A stretch of 64,000 bases of DNA, taken from positions 930,001-994,000 of the forward strand of contig ML058554.1 of assembly GCA_003013855.2 (NCBI GenBank), read 5' to 3'. Origin of the DNA: Liriodendron chinense. Taxonomy: Eukaryota > Streptophyta > Magnoliopsida > Magnoliales > Magnoliaceae. The position numbers were made by a program, and so were the translations under genes. Under the pieces are notes generated by a model. That model saw nothing but the letters and a program-made list of their open reading frames with translations, was not told the origin of the DNA and did no database searches. Of the stretch, positions 11,450 to 22,548 are shown in pieces (position 1 is the stretch's first letter; the number at the start of each line of letters is the position of its first letter).

Positions 11450-14400
11450 CCCACCACTCGCTTTATATATAGTAGAGATTAGTTAAGACCTAAGTCGCAT
11501 TTTCTTAAAATAGTATTCCACCTCTACTATGAGAAATATATGTCTATAACTAGGTTACTGGTAACTCATACCAAAGATACAATAAAGCCCAGAACCTCTG
11601 TCATTGGTTTTCAATTAAGGAGTTGGTTGATTAACCTCAAACACATCACATCGGTTACATCTGCCATTGTCTATTTATCTAAAAAGTCACTTTGATTGAA
11701 TGATTCTATTTATTGGATGCTCTATGTTGTCTAACTTTTGAATTGTAATTCTAGTCTTTATTCATAAGTATTTGAAGGCTATATGGCATTTAAAATAAAT
11801 TGTATTGTGTCATCTACCTTGTAATTTGAATTTCAATCTCAATTGGATTAAATGCCATTTTACTAAATTCCAATTGGTATCAACTAAGGTGCATTGAAAC
11901 ACCATTGTCCACATAAAGGTGTCTAATAGAGAATCTAGATCATTTGATTAAGTGATTTTGAACCATCTGCGATCCATGAAGTGTATCCATCAAGAATACT
12001 CCATTTGTGATTGGGTCAACTATGAGGACAGTTTGGAATGATATATGAAACGGAGAGAAGTAGACATATAAAATGTAGCTCACACGGCATGTGGTTCACA
12101 TCACACACAAGAATTAGGGGTAAAAGATGGAATAATAAAATGATTGTAAGATTTCTATAAGGTGGGTCTAATTGATTAAGGGTCTAGATCTACCTAAGAG
12201 TTTGATATACAGATGGGCCCACTAGAGTTGTGATCAATCTCAAATTTGGGTAAAGCATAGTACGCTTAGTTTGTGATTCACGCGTAGTGTTTAGTGAACT
12301 TGGAATTTTTAATCATGTGTGGAGCGTTTTGAAGAGAAATTTCAGTGAGTTATTCCAACCAATATACTTAAAAGGAATTCTCTCTCTCCCATCTAACCCT
12401 TTCTTTCTATGAAAAATGCGAAGTACTCCGGCAACCTCAGCAATGGCTTCTCAAAGAGGTAAGATTTAACTTTTAGTTATTAGATCTTTATATTCAATGC
12501 ACTCGTGAATCCTTTAATTTCGCAAATCAAGTTTACAATGATTGCAAAAAAAAAAAAGAAAAAATAGAAATTCAAAACTATTGATTTACATTAACTAACA
12601 TATAAAATCAAGAAATAATAGTGGCAATGAGTATTTTTAATCCGTCTAATGTATGTAATTACATTTTTTTTAAAAATTTCACGAAGATTGGAAATGGTTG
12701 AAATTCAAGAAAACTAATTAAGACATTAGAGCAATAGAACTTACCAACACAGAATCAATAACTAATTGAGAAAGCACATGACTAGAAGCCAAAATCATGC
12801 AACTTTGTCTTTGAATTCGTATAGTTGTATTGATTAGATAATTAAAAAAAGAAGATGAAGCAAGATTAATGCTGCAATGAAACATGTGAATTTACCAATG
12901 CTTTAAGCGTGGCCATCAAAGCCGTTGGATGCAGTTGAAGTGATTTCAGTAAAAAAACATGGAGAACCTAAAAGGAGAAATGGGGTTTGTAAATGAACAA
13001 GGCACATTTTCTTTTGGGAGATATCTGGTAGAGCCATCTCTCCATAGGGCATGTGTCAAGGTGATCTTTCGATCCAATCCACTCATGTATTGGCATACAT
13101 TTTAAAAATAGAAGGGAATTTTATTTATAAAAAAAACTAACTAAATAATATGAAATTTACAATCTAAAAGCTACCTCATTAATTATCGATGTAATTATCA
13201 TTCACCTACCTTCTATTACATTTTTTAACGGCTATTTGGGTGCGCGTCTGAGTAAATGGGTTGGCTGCTTGAGTGGACCCTACCATGATATGCAAAATCT
13301 ACACTGACCACCAAGTGGGTCACCTCTTTGGCCTAGATTTTGAACTTTTCAGTCCAGGCCTTAGTATTCTTCGACCTAGTTTTGGGCTATATCAAAATTT
13401 GAGATTGATAGGCTTAAACCTGGCCTAGTGACACCTCTAGGGATGGTATTTAGCTAGTTCATCTATCACCATCCATTTCGCGGCTTGTAGGCTGAGCTGA
13501 GGTTGGACTCTTTTTCTTATCTCGTGGGTGGGGCCCATATATGCTTTGGCCCAGCTCATCTCATCCGCGAGGCTGCAACCATACCTCTCCACATGCAAGA
13601 CAAAGTGTGATGGTTAGTACACGATCATTAAGAAATTGCATGCCTAGCTTACATATGGCTTAATTTAAACCTTCCAAATCTAGCCTGCCCACAAGTTAGA
13701 GATCTTAAACTAAAATTAGACTCATTTGATTGTTTTACTAGTTGATTAATGGACATTTGATGGACGGCCAAAATGAAAATCAGTCTATGCATGGTCCAAA
13801 TTCAACAAACAAATGTCCATTAACTAGAATTTCAGATCATTCAATCAAGTGTAAAATTTTCCAATGCCTGTGTATCAACTATCACACTCTACTAGAGTAT
13901 CAATGTTTCAAGTAGTCAAGGAATGAGAGCTTTTCTAGAAGAATTTGATTAAAAACTAGAGAATTTTTTTCTTTCCCTCAAAAGAAGTAAAATAAAATTC
14001 TTAGTAGTTTTTCTTTTCCACCTGTATAACATTGAACAGAGTCACGCTTACGATATATGATAATGCTCATCAAGTGGGGCCCAATTTAGCATTGATCAAG
14101 ATCATTGACCTTATGAGACCCACGACACTGGGAGATTTGACCCAAAAATTCTGGATTGAAGATCCTAACCATAAAATTGTTGGCCTTCTCTCTGCACGGT
14201 TGCTGAATTTTTTTAAACCATGCATTTATGGGCCAATGATCCAATAGATAGGCATCACTGATGTTGGACACTTTTGAATATGTTAGAATAAGTTGGCTAA
14301 TGTAAGTGGGCCCAACTGGAAGACGCCTAGGCATTTCAACAACAGGTCTCAGGGTCGAGTACTAAGGAGACACACTAGCCCCACTAGTGGGTGGCTGCAT

Positions 14401-14481
14401 CGTTTGAGTAACCGTGTGGGTGTGTTGCGCAACTAATAGGGTGAGTGCGTTGCATGACTAACAAAAAAAAAGTGGGCTCGG
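11450..14481. other. Intergenic sequence, no gene supported
   Basis: No frame with recognisable domains. Bases 12416-12460 form a short open stretch (an ATG with Ser/Thr/Ala codons) ending in a good splice donor, AGAGGTAAGA; it could be a first exon or chance. Bases 14060-14330 belong to a dispersed repeat sharing GATTGAAGATCCTAACCAT-like and GGGCCCAA motifs. A GAGTATCAA motif block occurs at 13868-13900. Confidence 0.4.
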
Positions 14482-14595
14482 TGTTAGAATAAGTGCTCAT
14501 GTTGGGTATTATAAGGTTTCTTTCTCATGTAGTGTTACTAAAAAGGTGAAGTGGGGAGAATTCTCTCTAAAAAAAATTTCTCTACTCAAACAATA

Positions 14596-14608
14596 TGATA
14601 TCAGAGCA
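14596..14608 (+). promoter_or_regulatory. Primer-binding-site remnant (tRNA-iMet type)
   Basis: TGATATCAGAGCA differs by one base from the common plant copia primer-binding sequence TGGTATCAGAGCA. It lies four bases after the LTR-like end at 14592. Confidence 0.65.
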
Positions 14609-15057
14609 GAAAAACCCTTATCTTCTCTTTTTCAATCCTTCTATCTATCTCCTTTAATTTTTCTCTCCCTCTCCCACGATTTGGGCCTATTTTGGTAATG
14701 AAATTATGCAAAATGTTAGATAGAAATTTATGTTTATGATCGTAATATTCTTTAAAGATGCCTCTTAATTCCTCTCCTGATAGTTGAGGCTAATAGCGAC
14801 ACAAATCGGTCTCTTCTTCTTGCTTCCAAAGATTCTCTAACTTAGGAACACAACTGTCTTCTCCAATCATTGGGCCGACTGCCAAGTCCTTACGTCATGC
14901 ACCTCTGTTAGACCCCATTTTAGGAGACCTTCAAATTGCCCTTTGAAAACTAAAGAGAACTCCATCTATTCTTGAAAGGTATAAATCTAATATTGCCCAC
15001 CCCATTGGAAACTTTATCTCATTTATTCCCCTTATTTTGTGCCTTTGCCTATCATAT

Positions 15058-15145
15058 CCTCCGTTTCTATTCCATCTCAAGTTGTAGGCACTTTGGAAGA
15101 TCCTCAATGGAAAATAACAATGTTAGAAGAAATGACCATTTTGTT
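15058..15145 (+). pseudogene. Copia reverse-transcriptase N-terminal fragment
   Basis: One frame gives SIPSQVVGTLEDPQWKITM, the conserved region just before the copia RT in which an 'A(L/M)xDPxW' segment precedes the catalytic fingers. Coding identity is lost after about 15145, where unrelated AT-rich sequence begins. Confidence 0.65.
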
Positions 15146-15185
15146 GGATTAATTAATAGAGGTTGAAAGTGAAATCAAACAAAAT

Positions 15186-16290
15186 AGAAAGATCAAACTA
15201 TGAACATGCTTGAAGCGTGTATGATCAGATACACTTTCTTTAAAACGTTATTTGTCCCCTCTCGTTGGTTTGAGATCTCTATCAGGTTTCCATTGAAGCT
15301 CTTTCAGGATACGACAGGCCTTGATGGTTCTGCGTGCAACAATCACGAAGAGACCACAATAAGAACTTGGTACATAGTTTGCAAATTTGGCGGACTTTGT
15401 GTATTAAGAAACAAAGAAACCCACTTCACTCGCTTTTAAGAGAAAATGATAGAGAGGAGATGTATTTCGTTGTATGTTTTAATCATTACTCCATAAGGGC
15501 TTTATAAAGAATGAATGGCGGTGTGTTATCACAAAGGGGGTGCTTTTAAAAAATGCATATGAAATTGTTCATAATAGTAAAGTCTTTTAAAAAGAGATAT
15601 GACTTTACTCAAAAGGCAGAAGTAACCATTTATTAATGGTTGGATTTTGACGGCTGAACTATCACAACGTTTAAAATCCTTTAATTGATCAGGGCAACGG
15701 TTGGAATCCGTTGATTGTTCGGCGCAAAAGAAACATTTGGTTGATCGATACAACGGTCGTTATCTGTCAACCAATTGGTAGAACGGACATATTTGCTAGC
15801 CGATAAGTAAAATGGTTGCTTTCATCTGGCCAATCTATCTTTCAATGAACTATACTCGCTATGGCCAATTCTTGTAACGGCTTAACCTAGTTGCATCACG
15901 AGCACACACTGCATCACGAGCCACGCCCTTGCCTACACATGCACCAGCACATGCATGCTGTGAAGCACTGGACCACGCAAGCCAACCTTCTTCTCTCTCC
16001 ATTCTCGAAGTTAAAATATTAAGAAATTTAAAACTTATAAACCTCTCTAATTCTTTTTCTCTAATTAATGTGGGACTAAAAATTTTCAAAGAGTTTTTAC
16101 TTTTCAAACAAGTTTTGAAGAGAAAATGAAATTCAAATCTTTTGAATTTTAGCAAAAGTGTAAGTAAAAGACTAACATTTCTATTATTCTGATTAACCAA
16201 CCGAATTGAAATAAAATCTCAACAAATTTTAAAAAAGAAAGTCACAGTCTTAATTTGTAGTTCTTCTAATCACTTGATCTTTATTAAGAA
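15186..16290. other. Unassigned 1.1 kb segment between copia RT fragments
   Basis: Neither strand continues the copia RT. The segment has short repeats around CAACGGTTGG and CAACGGTCG (15690-15760) and a TATAAAG-like motif near 15503, so it may be another LTR inserted into the copia element. I could not find matching target duplications. No gene is recognised. Confidence 0.35.
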
Positions 16291-16309
16291 AAAGGGTTTG
16301 AGATGAGTA

Positions 16310-17062
16310 TTTTAGGTATTTATGTAATGATATTATCATCATAGGAGATGGTATGATGATGGTCCCTTAAAGTCAAAGATCTTAACTTGTTGCACTACCT
16401 CCATGGTATTGAAGTTGCCTGTTCTCGAGTTGGAATCTTCATCTCTCACAGTAAGTATACTATTGATGGTCTTCATGAGATCAATATTCTAGGACCAACT
16501 AGTTGACACTCTTATTGAACCATTGCCTTCATGCAATGGAGTCTTCTCCTCTTATAAATCTTGGGGCACGTCGCCTCATGGGTAAGATGATTTATTTCTT
16601 CATAACTCAGCTCAACATTACATGTATAGTTTATCTTTTTGAGTTAATTTATGCATTCTCCTTGCCAACATCACTTTGAAACCATTTACCGCATTCTTCA
16701 CTACTTAAAAGTCTTCTATAAGAAAGGGCATCCTCTTCTCATATTATGGGCATCTCTATGTACAAGTATATTGTAATGTTAATTGGGTAGGATCATTGAG
16801 TGATCATCATTGTACTATTGGTTACTTTACTTACCTAGTCCCGTGAAAAAGCAAGAAACAACTATTATGGCTCATTCCTCTTTAGAACTTGAGTATTGCT
16901 CTATAGGCCAAGCTATGAATGAATTAAGTACCCTTAGCTTTAGTCACTTCTTTTGTACCTTGAAATCTCTGTGCGCACTCCAGTGTCTCTTTTTATATTA
17001 ATCAAGCAATAATTTATATCCAACCCCGTCTTTCACAAATACACTAAACATATTGATGTTTA
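16310..17062 (+). pseudogene. Copia RT C-terminus and RNase H fragments
   Basis: The fragments include a broken YVDD box near 16320 (a base is lost after TATGTA), a segment reading SRVGIFISQ at about 16420-16450, a YLKSS-like lead-in with KGILFS and GHLYVQVYCNVNW (about 16700-16780), and the RNase H motif SSLELEYCS near 16880. They are in different frames with several stops. The reading ends at 17062 inside the RNase H tail, where the GGGCCCGTTTGG MITE begins. Confidence 0.75.
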
Positions 17063-17290
17063 GGGCCCGTTTGGATACCACCAAATAAGTTACTTTTTCT
17101 ACTTACAATAGTAGATAAGTAAAACTTATTTCAGATAAGTAAGTTTGGTTTATGATTAGTAGTAACTTTTTTTTACTTAAAAGTACATAATTACTTCAGT
17201 TAATATTTTTAGCTTTTTAACTTTTCATAAGTCGATGAAAAGAGGAATAAGAGTGATGAAAGAGAGGAAAAACTGATAAGTATGTTGTTT
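17063..17290. mobile_element. GGGCCCGTTTGG MITE, left half
   Basis: It starts GGGCCCGTTTGG and runs through ATAAGTTACTTTTTCTACTT-type sequence. It is the reverse complement of much of 59100-59367. The right half lies 4.4 kb away at 21655-21766, so later DNA was inserted within this MITE. The stretches GATAAGTATGTTGTTTACCA and GATAAATATATTTTTTACC flank the inserted DNA and may be a degraded duplication. Confidence 0.6.
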
Positions 17291-17916
17291 ACCATTCACT
17301 TCAACGGTGGTTTCAATCATGGTTACTTGGGAAGGTTTCAACTATGAGAGTCATTATTTCCACTGATTCCTAGAGTGGGGTTCACCTATTGGACCCCAAG
17401 AGTCTCACAACGATGGGTCCCATTAGGGATTTGTTTCCACTCTATTTTTTTACTCATGTTTTAATAGGGTTGGGTTGGCAAAACAAATGGATGGGTGAAT
17501 AGAACACGTACATTAGTGGGTCCCACCAACTAGATGAATGACATGGATGTGAAATACATACATCATAGTAGCTCTTACTCACTGGATGGATAGCATGGGC
17601 CTAAGACATATGCCATCATGGGTCATAGGGAGGTTTCCAAGGTAGGCATTTCCCCACCATTTCTGGTGGTGGGGCCCACATTAGTTTAGGACCAAGCTAA
17701 TCTTTGTACGTTCCCTACATCCAGGTCTTATGTGCCTGATCAACAAGGGCGGAGGTAATTAAACATCACGGTGGGCCACTTGATCTGGTTCAACACTGGA
17801 CAATGTCCACTGTCCAGACAATGAGGTCCACAATGGCTAATATTTGCATTTTACTTTCATTCTAGTTTATGCGACCACATGAACAGGTTGTATGGCAGGT
17901 AAACATTAAGGCGGGC
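17291..17916. other. Degenerate foldback/array repeat, left of the solo LTR
   Basis: The sequence is rich in GGGTCCCA, CATCATAG and TGGATGGATAGCATGG motifs, the same vocabulary as the foldback MITEs and the array at 20041-20715. It is broken by the solo LTR and continues at 20018. No gene. Confidence 0.5.
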
Positions 17917-17921
17917 CCCAC
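17917..17921. repeat. Target-site duplication CCCAC, left
   Basis: CCCAC precedes the LTR start TGTTAGAAC and recurs at 20018-20022. Confidence 0.85.
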
Positions 17922-18192
17922 TGTTAGAACTAGAGAATGAACATTCTCTGGGATGTTGGGTTTTGTTGCTCTGGGGTTCTGAATAATAGAAACATTCGTA
18001 GACAATCACAAACATTCACAAAGGTACACAAGAGAAGAGATATCGCAAGGCGAATTTTATTCCAGAGATTCTAAGATCTTGTACATTCCAGGCCGTGATC
18101 TGGCACGAGCCCTTAATTACATCGAATGATCGATGACTCTTGATTAAAAGGCAAAAGATTAGTCAGCGGGGACTATGGTTTCAGAGTTCATA

Positions 18193-18288
18193 GTCGCGGG
18201 GACCTGTGTTTTGGTGGTCGTAGAGACCTGTATTTGTATGGTCGCGGGGACCTGTATTTGTATGGTCGCGGGGACCTGTATTTGTGGT
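18193..18288. repeat. 24-bp tandem repeat in the solo LTR
   Basis: About four units of GTCGCGGGGACCTGTATTTG plus a few bases. Units start at about 18193, 18217, 18241 and 18265; the last three follow one another exactly. Confidence 0.85.
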
Positions 18289-18900
18289 GTTCTGTTATAG
18301 ACTGAATCGTCTTTGTACGAGTCGGATGTCTATGTCTCATGTTTTGACCGGAGATCCGGGCTGAGACTGTCAGGGTTTATGGCAGGGAAGGACGACTCTG
18401 GGCCCGCGCCTGTCAATGTATGGACAGGTGACCTCGGGAAGTCCATCCGCAGTTGTGTGATCCTGAGCAGCTCAACCAGCGAATGCCGTTTTGGATGGGT
18501 AGGGCATCGACTGTTCTTGAAGTATCAGTCTTTAACAAATTGTGTGTGATAGTTTAGAACTCTCCTGGTATAGTTTATCGTGTTAACCATAGTCCCCTTT
18601 GCTTAATCCGGGCCTGAATCCGAGTCATATTATGGTAGTACATGTAATGATGATGCATCAGTATGGCTCTGGGCACTGGTGGCTTCTCTTCGGGAGGATT
18701 ACTCCATTCGTTTCGTCGGATCGGGTCGGATCCAGAAGGCTCGCGTTCTGCTCATTGGGTGGCCCGGATGGGTCATTTGACCGCTCCATTGCGTCCGGAA
18801 TGCTCGAAATACCCAAAATAGGCTCAAACGGGGAATTGAAAACGTTATAGAACGAGGATTTAAGGGTGCTGGAATGAACGCTCAAGGTGCTGATTTTTGC

Positions 18901-19190
18901 GATCCGCTGGCCTGATTTTCTGGATGCGCTGGAGCCAGTGCGTCCAAAAATGTATTTTTCTGATCCGCTGGCCTATTTTGCGATGAGCTGGGGCCAGTGC
19001 GCCTAAAAAATGTATTTTTCTAATCCGCTGGCCTATTTTGCGATGCGCTGGGGCCAGTGCGTCTGAAAAATAACTTTGTTTACGATTTATTTGATCTGCT
19101 GGCCTATTTTGCGATGCGCTGGGGCCAGTGCGTCCGAAAAATAACTTTGTTTACGATTTATTTGATCCGTCGATGGCTTTTCTGATGCGC
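18901..19190. repeat. 61-71 bp hairpin-bearing tandem repeats
   Basis: Units start at about 18901, 18962, 19023, 19093 and 19164. Each carries GATCCGCTGGCC and then a core such as GGATGCGCTGG-AGC-CAGTGCGTCC, whose halves are near-complementary inverted repeats, so each unit can form a stem. The last unit is diverged. Confidence 0.8.
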
Positions 19191-19400
19191 CGGATCACTT
19201 TTATGATGCGCTGGGATCAGCGCGTCGAAAAGGGTGACTTGAGTTATTTCATCTCTAAACCTGTTATGGTCGGAGGTACGATTTCCGGCGAGGGGATCCG
19301 GTGATCGGAAAAGGATTCCGGCGATCGAAAAAAGGTTTTCCGGCGACGAGGTTCTCTCTCTCTCTCGCTGAATCGTCCGAATGAGGTGGTGGGAGGGGGT

Positions 19401-19409
19401 ATTTATAAG
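19401..19409 (-). promoter_or_regulatory. TATA-like box of the solo LTR
   Basis: On the minus strand CTTATAAAT is followed about 20-30 bases later by a CT-rich, leader-like stretch. This is a candidate core promoter for minus-strand LTR transcription; activity is not shown. Confidence 0.5.
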
Positions 19410-19564
19410 GTAAGGTCGCCCAATAGGCGGTCGACACGTGTAGCGCATCGAGAAATTGGGTCGGCGCGTCGATTAAAGTCACTCGGCGCGTCTCAAAATG
19501 GCTGAGTTCGGAGGCTAATTTGCAAGACGCACCAGCTGTCAGTGCGCCCTGAAATTGGCTGATT

Positions 19565-19690
19565 TTTTGGATGCGCGGGGTGAATTTTTGGATGCGCTGG
19601 AAGCAGTGCGTCCTTAAATTCAAAATGATTGAATTACGTGATGCGCTGGGTGAATTTATGGATGCGCTGGAAGCAGTGCGTCCTAAAATT
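19565..19690. repeat. 70-bp repeat of the same hairpin core
   Basis: Two units with GATGCGCTGG-AAG-CAGTGCGTCC start at 19591 and 19661, each preceded by a partial GATGCGC(T/G)GGG. The core is the same as at 18901-19190. Confidence 0.8.
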
Positions 19691-20017
19691 CATTTTCTGA
19701 ATGCGCTGGACATATACGTGTCTCCCAAACTTGGGTTTTGCAAATTGGGAGATTTGTGGGGTCCGCCTTGCGATGAATGCTGATGCACTGCTCCTATCTC
19801 TTCATAATTGAGGTAATCCTCCCAAATTTGGATAGTTTTGGTCACGATGACCGGTGGGGTCCACCACTGGCCCAATTTCATGTTTTTGGTCAAGTCTGGT
19901 GTGTGTGTCGCGATTCGTGCCGCGATTTTCGATGCACTGGCCTCAAATTTGACCAAGTGATGGTTTGGGCACTTGGAATCATCGTTTCGGGGATCCTCAC
20001 TTTTGGGAACCCCAACA

Positions 20018-20022
20018 CCCAC
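20018..20022. repeat. Target-site duplication CCCAC, right
   Basis: Exact match to 17917-17921 directly after the LTR end. Confidence 0.85.
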
Positions 20023-20040
20023 ATTATTGGACAGTGTAGG

Positions 20041-20715
20041 TGTGGTGGGTCCACATGATGGGCAATGGATATTAAAGGTAGCCCCACATGATGGATAATG
20101 ACATTGACGGTGGACCTACTTGGTAGACGACCAACATCAAAGGCGGGCCCTACATAATGAATGATGCATATTAAAGGCCAGGCCATAATAATGAATTGCC
20201 CACATCCAAGGTGGGCCCTGCATGATGGATGGCCCACAAAATGAATGGTCCACATCAAAGGTTGGCTCTACATTGAAAGTGGGGCCCACATGATGGACAA
20301 TACACATCAAAGGTGGACTCCACATGATGGATGATCCACATCAAGGTGGGCCTCACATGATGAACGGTCCACATCAAAGGTGAGGCTAATGAGAATAGCC
20401 CATATCCAAGGCGGCCCCGCATGATGGTTGACCCACATGATGGTTGGCCCACATGATGGATGGTCCATATTAAAGGTGGGCACCACATGATGGGTGGTGG
20501 ATATTGAAGATGGGCCCTACATGATGGATGGCCAACATCAAAGGTAGGCCTTACCTAATGAATGGTGCACATTAAAGATTGGACCCTAATGCTAAATGGC
20601 CCACATTCAAGGTGGGCCCCACATGATGGATGACCCACATTAGTGGGGCTACACAGTGAATGATCCACATCAAAGGTTGGCCCCACATGATGGACATGGA
20701 TGTGAGGGCGACCAA
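20041..20715. repeat. Minisatellite-like array of CACATGATGG / GGTGGGCCC units
   Basis: Roughly 35-70 bp units alternate CACATGATGGATGG, CCCACATCAAAGG and TGGGCCCCA, with substitutions and indels, for about 680 bp. The wording matches the termini of the foldback MITEs. A reverse-orientation array lies at 60190-60480. No coding content. Confidence 0.8.
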
Positions 20716-21073
20716 ATAGACTTGAGGGATGATTACTTATGATGTTGGAAACTAAATATGCTTTTCTACTTTTTAGATAGAGTTGTATACGAACCGAGCC
20801 AGCCTCGAAAAGCTCGCTTGGCTTGGCTAAAAAAAGTTCGGTTCGACTCGGCTCGTAGGGTTGAACAAGCCAAGCCGAGCCTATTTTATGGGCTCGTTGA
20901 AAATTCAAACCAAGCTCGAGCCTGGCCTGAGCTCGATTCGACTCGACTTGAACTAAGCTTGATTTGGCTCGGCTCATGTACAGGCTCGGTATTTAAAATA
21001 TATTATATATTATATAAAAAAGTTTAAAATAAAAAAACAAAACCTTAAAAGTCTAAAAATTTTCTATTCGAGA

Positions 21074-21076
<3 letters not shown>

Positions 21077-21103
<27 letters not shown>
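21077..21103. repeat. Poly-C tract 1
   Basis: An uninterrupted run of about 27 C. Confidence 0.9.
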
Positions 21104-21104
<1 letters not shown>

Positions 21105-21173
21105 CAAACCCTAATCGCCCTCGCTCTTGGAGGCCGGACAGCCGGAAGACCACGACACCTCTAATCTTCTCTA

Positions 21174-21228
21174 CCCCCCCCCCCCCCCCCCCCCCCCCCC
21201 TTCTCTCTCTCTCTCTCTCTCTCTCTCT
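21174..21228. repeat. Poly-C tract 2 and adjoining (CT)n
   Basis: About 27 C followed by a CT dinucleotide run to about 21228, 70 bp from tract 1. Such runs can fold (G-quadruplex on the opposite strand) and their length in an assembly is often unreliable. Confidence 0.9.
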
Positions 21229-21654
21229 AATTCTTCTTTCATCTCTCTCTCATCTCCTCTCTCTCCGCTTGTTGCCCAGCCAACCTCCCATTCCGACAGT
21301 CCCCAACCTCCCTCCAGCTAACGATCGTCCCTGTCCGACAGTCGACGACCTCCCTTGCCCGAACTCCCCAACCTCGAAAGCCTAAGCTTGATTCGACTCA
21401 AATGTCCAAGATCAATAGTGGCTCAAAAGCTCGGCTCGAATTTAGGCTTAGAAGCTTGAAGCTTGAAGCTTGAATAGTCTCGAATAGGCTCGAATTCAAC
21501 TTAAAAGCTCAACCAAACCAAGCCAAGCCTACCAGTTGGGCTCGAGGACCAAGCTAAGCCGAGCCTGAGCCCAGGTCACTCGTTGACCAAACCAAGCCAA
21601 ATTGTGCGAAGCTTCAACTTGTGTACAACTTTATTATTATTTTTTTTATGATAA

Positions 21655-21766
21655 ATATATTTTTTACCAAATATGCCCTAACTAATTAAGTAGAAACCAA
21701 GATAAGTTACTTATTTGATAAGTAGCTTATCTTAAGTAACTTACAATTTAAATAGGCTCTAACTTT
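21655..21766. mobile_element. GGGCCCGTTTGG MITE, right half
   Basis: It contains TTTACCAAATATG and AAGTAGAAACCAAG followed by GATAAGTTACTTATTTG, matching the reverse complement of the start of 59100-59367. It ends near AATAGGCTC, after which the copia frame resumes. Confidence 0.55.
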
Positions 21767-21931
21767 CATTTCATTTGTGAAAATTTTATTACTCATTTTC
21801 TTATCTTTGTTTCATGTTTTCTTAGAGATTAATTGGTTGATGCTTTTATTAAGGTAATTAACTCTTCTCAACTTGATGATATTGTCTTCAAGCATAACAG
21901 GCGTGACATGTATGCTCTAGTTTGATGAGAG
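21767..21931 (+). pseudogene. Copia pol C-terminal tail and polypurine region
   Basis: Sequence from TTTCATTTCATTTGTGA on fits the copia 'CHFIREK' region after the RNase H, then continues to CTCTAGTTTGATGAGAGTG, the degraded stop and polypurine tract, next to the LTR-like TGCTAGAATAAGTG at 21932. Frames are broken. Confidence 0.6.
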
Positions 21932-21973
21932 TGCTAGAATAAGTGAGGTGTTATGATAATAAGTGAGTGTGGC

Positions 21974-21981
21974 ATATGGTT
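21974..21981. repeat. 8-bp target-site duplication ATATGGTT, left
   Basis: ATATGGTT precedes TAGGGCTCTCAA and recurs at 22541-22548. Confidence 0.9.
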
Positions 21982-22540
21982 TAGGGCTCTCAATGGGTCG
22001 GATCTCGATCGGATCTAGATGGATCCGGCTCCAAATCCGAATATTTGTAGACCGATTCAGATCGGATTTGGATCCAAAAAGGTAATATCCATATCTGATC
22101 CATTTATAAATAATTAGATCCATTTTCGATCCAAAATCCATATAACCATCGATTTCAGGTCGGATCTAGGTCCGAATCTGAATCCACCGCATTACAAATC
22201 TAAAAAATATATATAATATAAAATATAAAATATATAATATAATATATTTAATTTAGTAGCAAAAGGATGCAAATCCCATTATTTATTGTGATATGGTCGA
22301 CCTGAGAGTGACATGTCTCAATTTCGAGACATGGCCTAAAATAATCTGGAAAATGGATGGCCAACATGAATATAACATATACATACAGGAAGGTGACAAT
22401 GAGTCAGATGTGAATCGGATTCGGATTGAACTCGGATGTGTTTCTGGATATCCAAATCCGGTCCATTTAAATAATTGAACCTATTTTAATATCCAAATCA
22501 GCATTATACTGATATCTGACCTGCTCCATTGAGAGCCCTA
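21982..22540. mobile_element. hAT-type MITE (559 bp)
   Basis: Termini TAGGGCTCTCAATGG and CCATTGAGAGCCCTA with the exact 8-bp duplication ATATGGTT. The interior is rich in GGATCC/GATCCGA words, as in the 10243-11441 element. It sits in the 3' LTR remnant of the decayed copia element. No transposase. Confidence 0.9.
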
Positions 22541-22548
22541 ATATGGTT
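22541..22548. repeat. 8-bp target-site duplication ATATGGTT, right
   Basis: Exact match to 21974-21981. Confidence 0.9.

Larger units (their letters stand above)
17922..20017 (-). mobile_element. Solo LTR (2,096 bp)
   Basis: It begins TGTTAGAAC and ends CCCAACA (TGTT...AACA termini), with CCCAC on both sides, so it is a complete LTR left after recombination removed the internal part. A minus-strand TATA-like CTTATAAAT lies at 19401-19409, followed on that strand by a CT-rich leader, so transcription would run right to left. Two families of short tandem repeats lie inside (18193-18288 and 18901-19690). The retroelement superfamily cannot be decided without internal sequence. Open frames in it are by-products. 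Confidence 0.85.
20781..21630. mobile_element. MITE-like repeat with AGTTGTAYAC ends
   Basis: It begins AGTTGTATAC and ends GTGTACAACT. Inside, CGAGCCAAGCCGAGC-type words occur in both orientations toward the two ends. The centre holds two poly-C tracts and a CT run. No clear target duplication was found, so the family is uncertain. Confidence 0.6.

Noticed and set aside
20041..20715. CRISPR-like array of regular repeats
   Set aside because: Repeats are imperfect, spacing is irregular, spacers are not unique, there are no cas genes, and the DNA is plant nuclear; it is a minisatellite-like array.
20781..21630. hAT assignment for the AGTTGTAYAC repeat
   Set aside because: I could not find a matching 8-bp duplication beside the ends.
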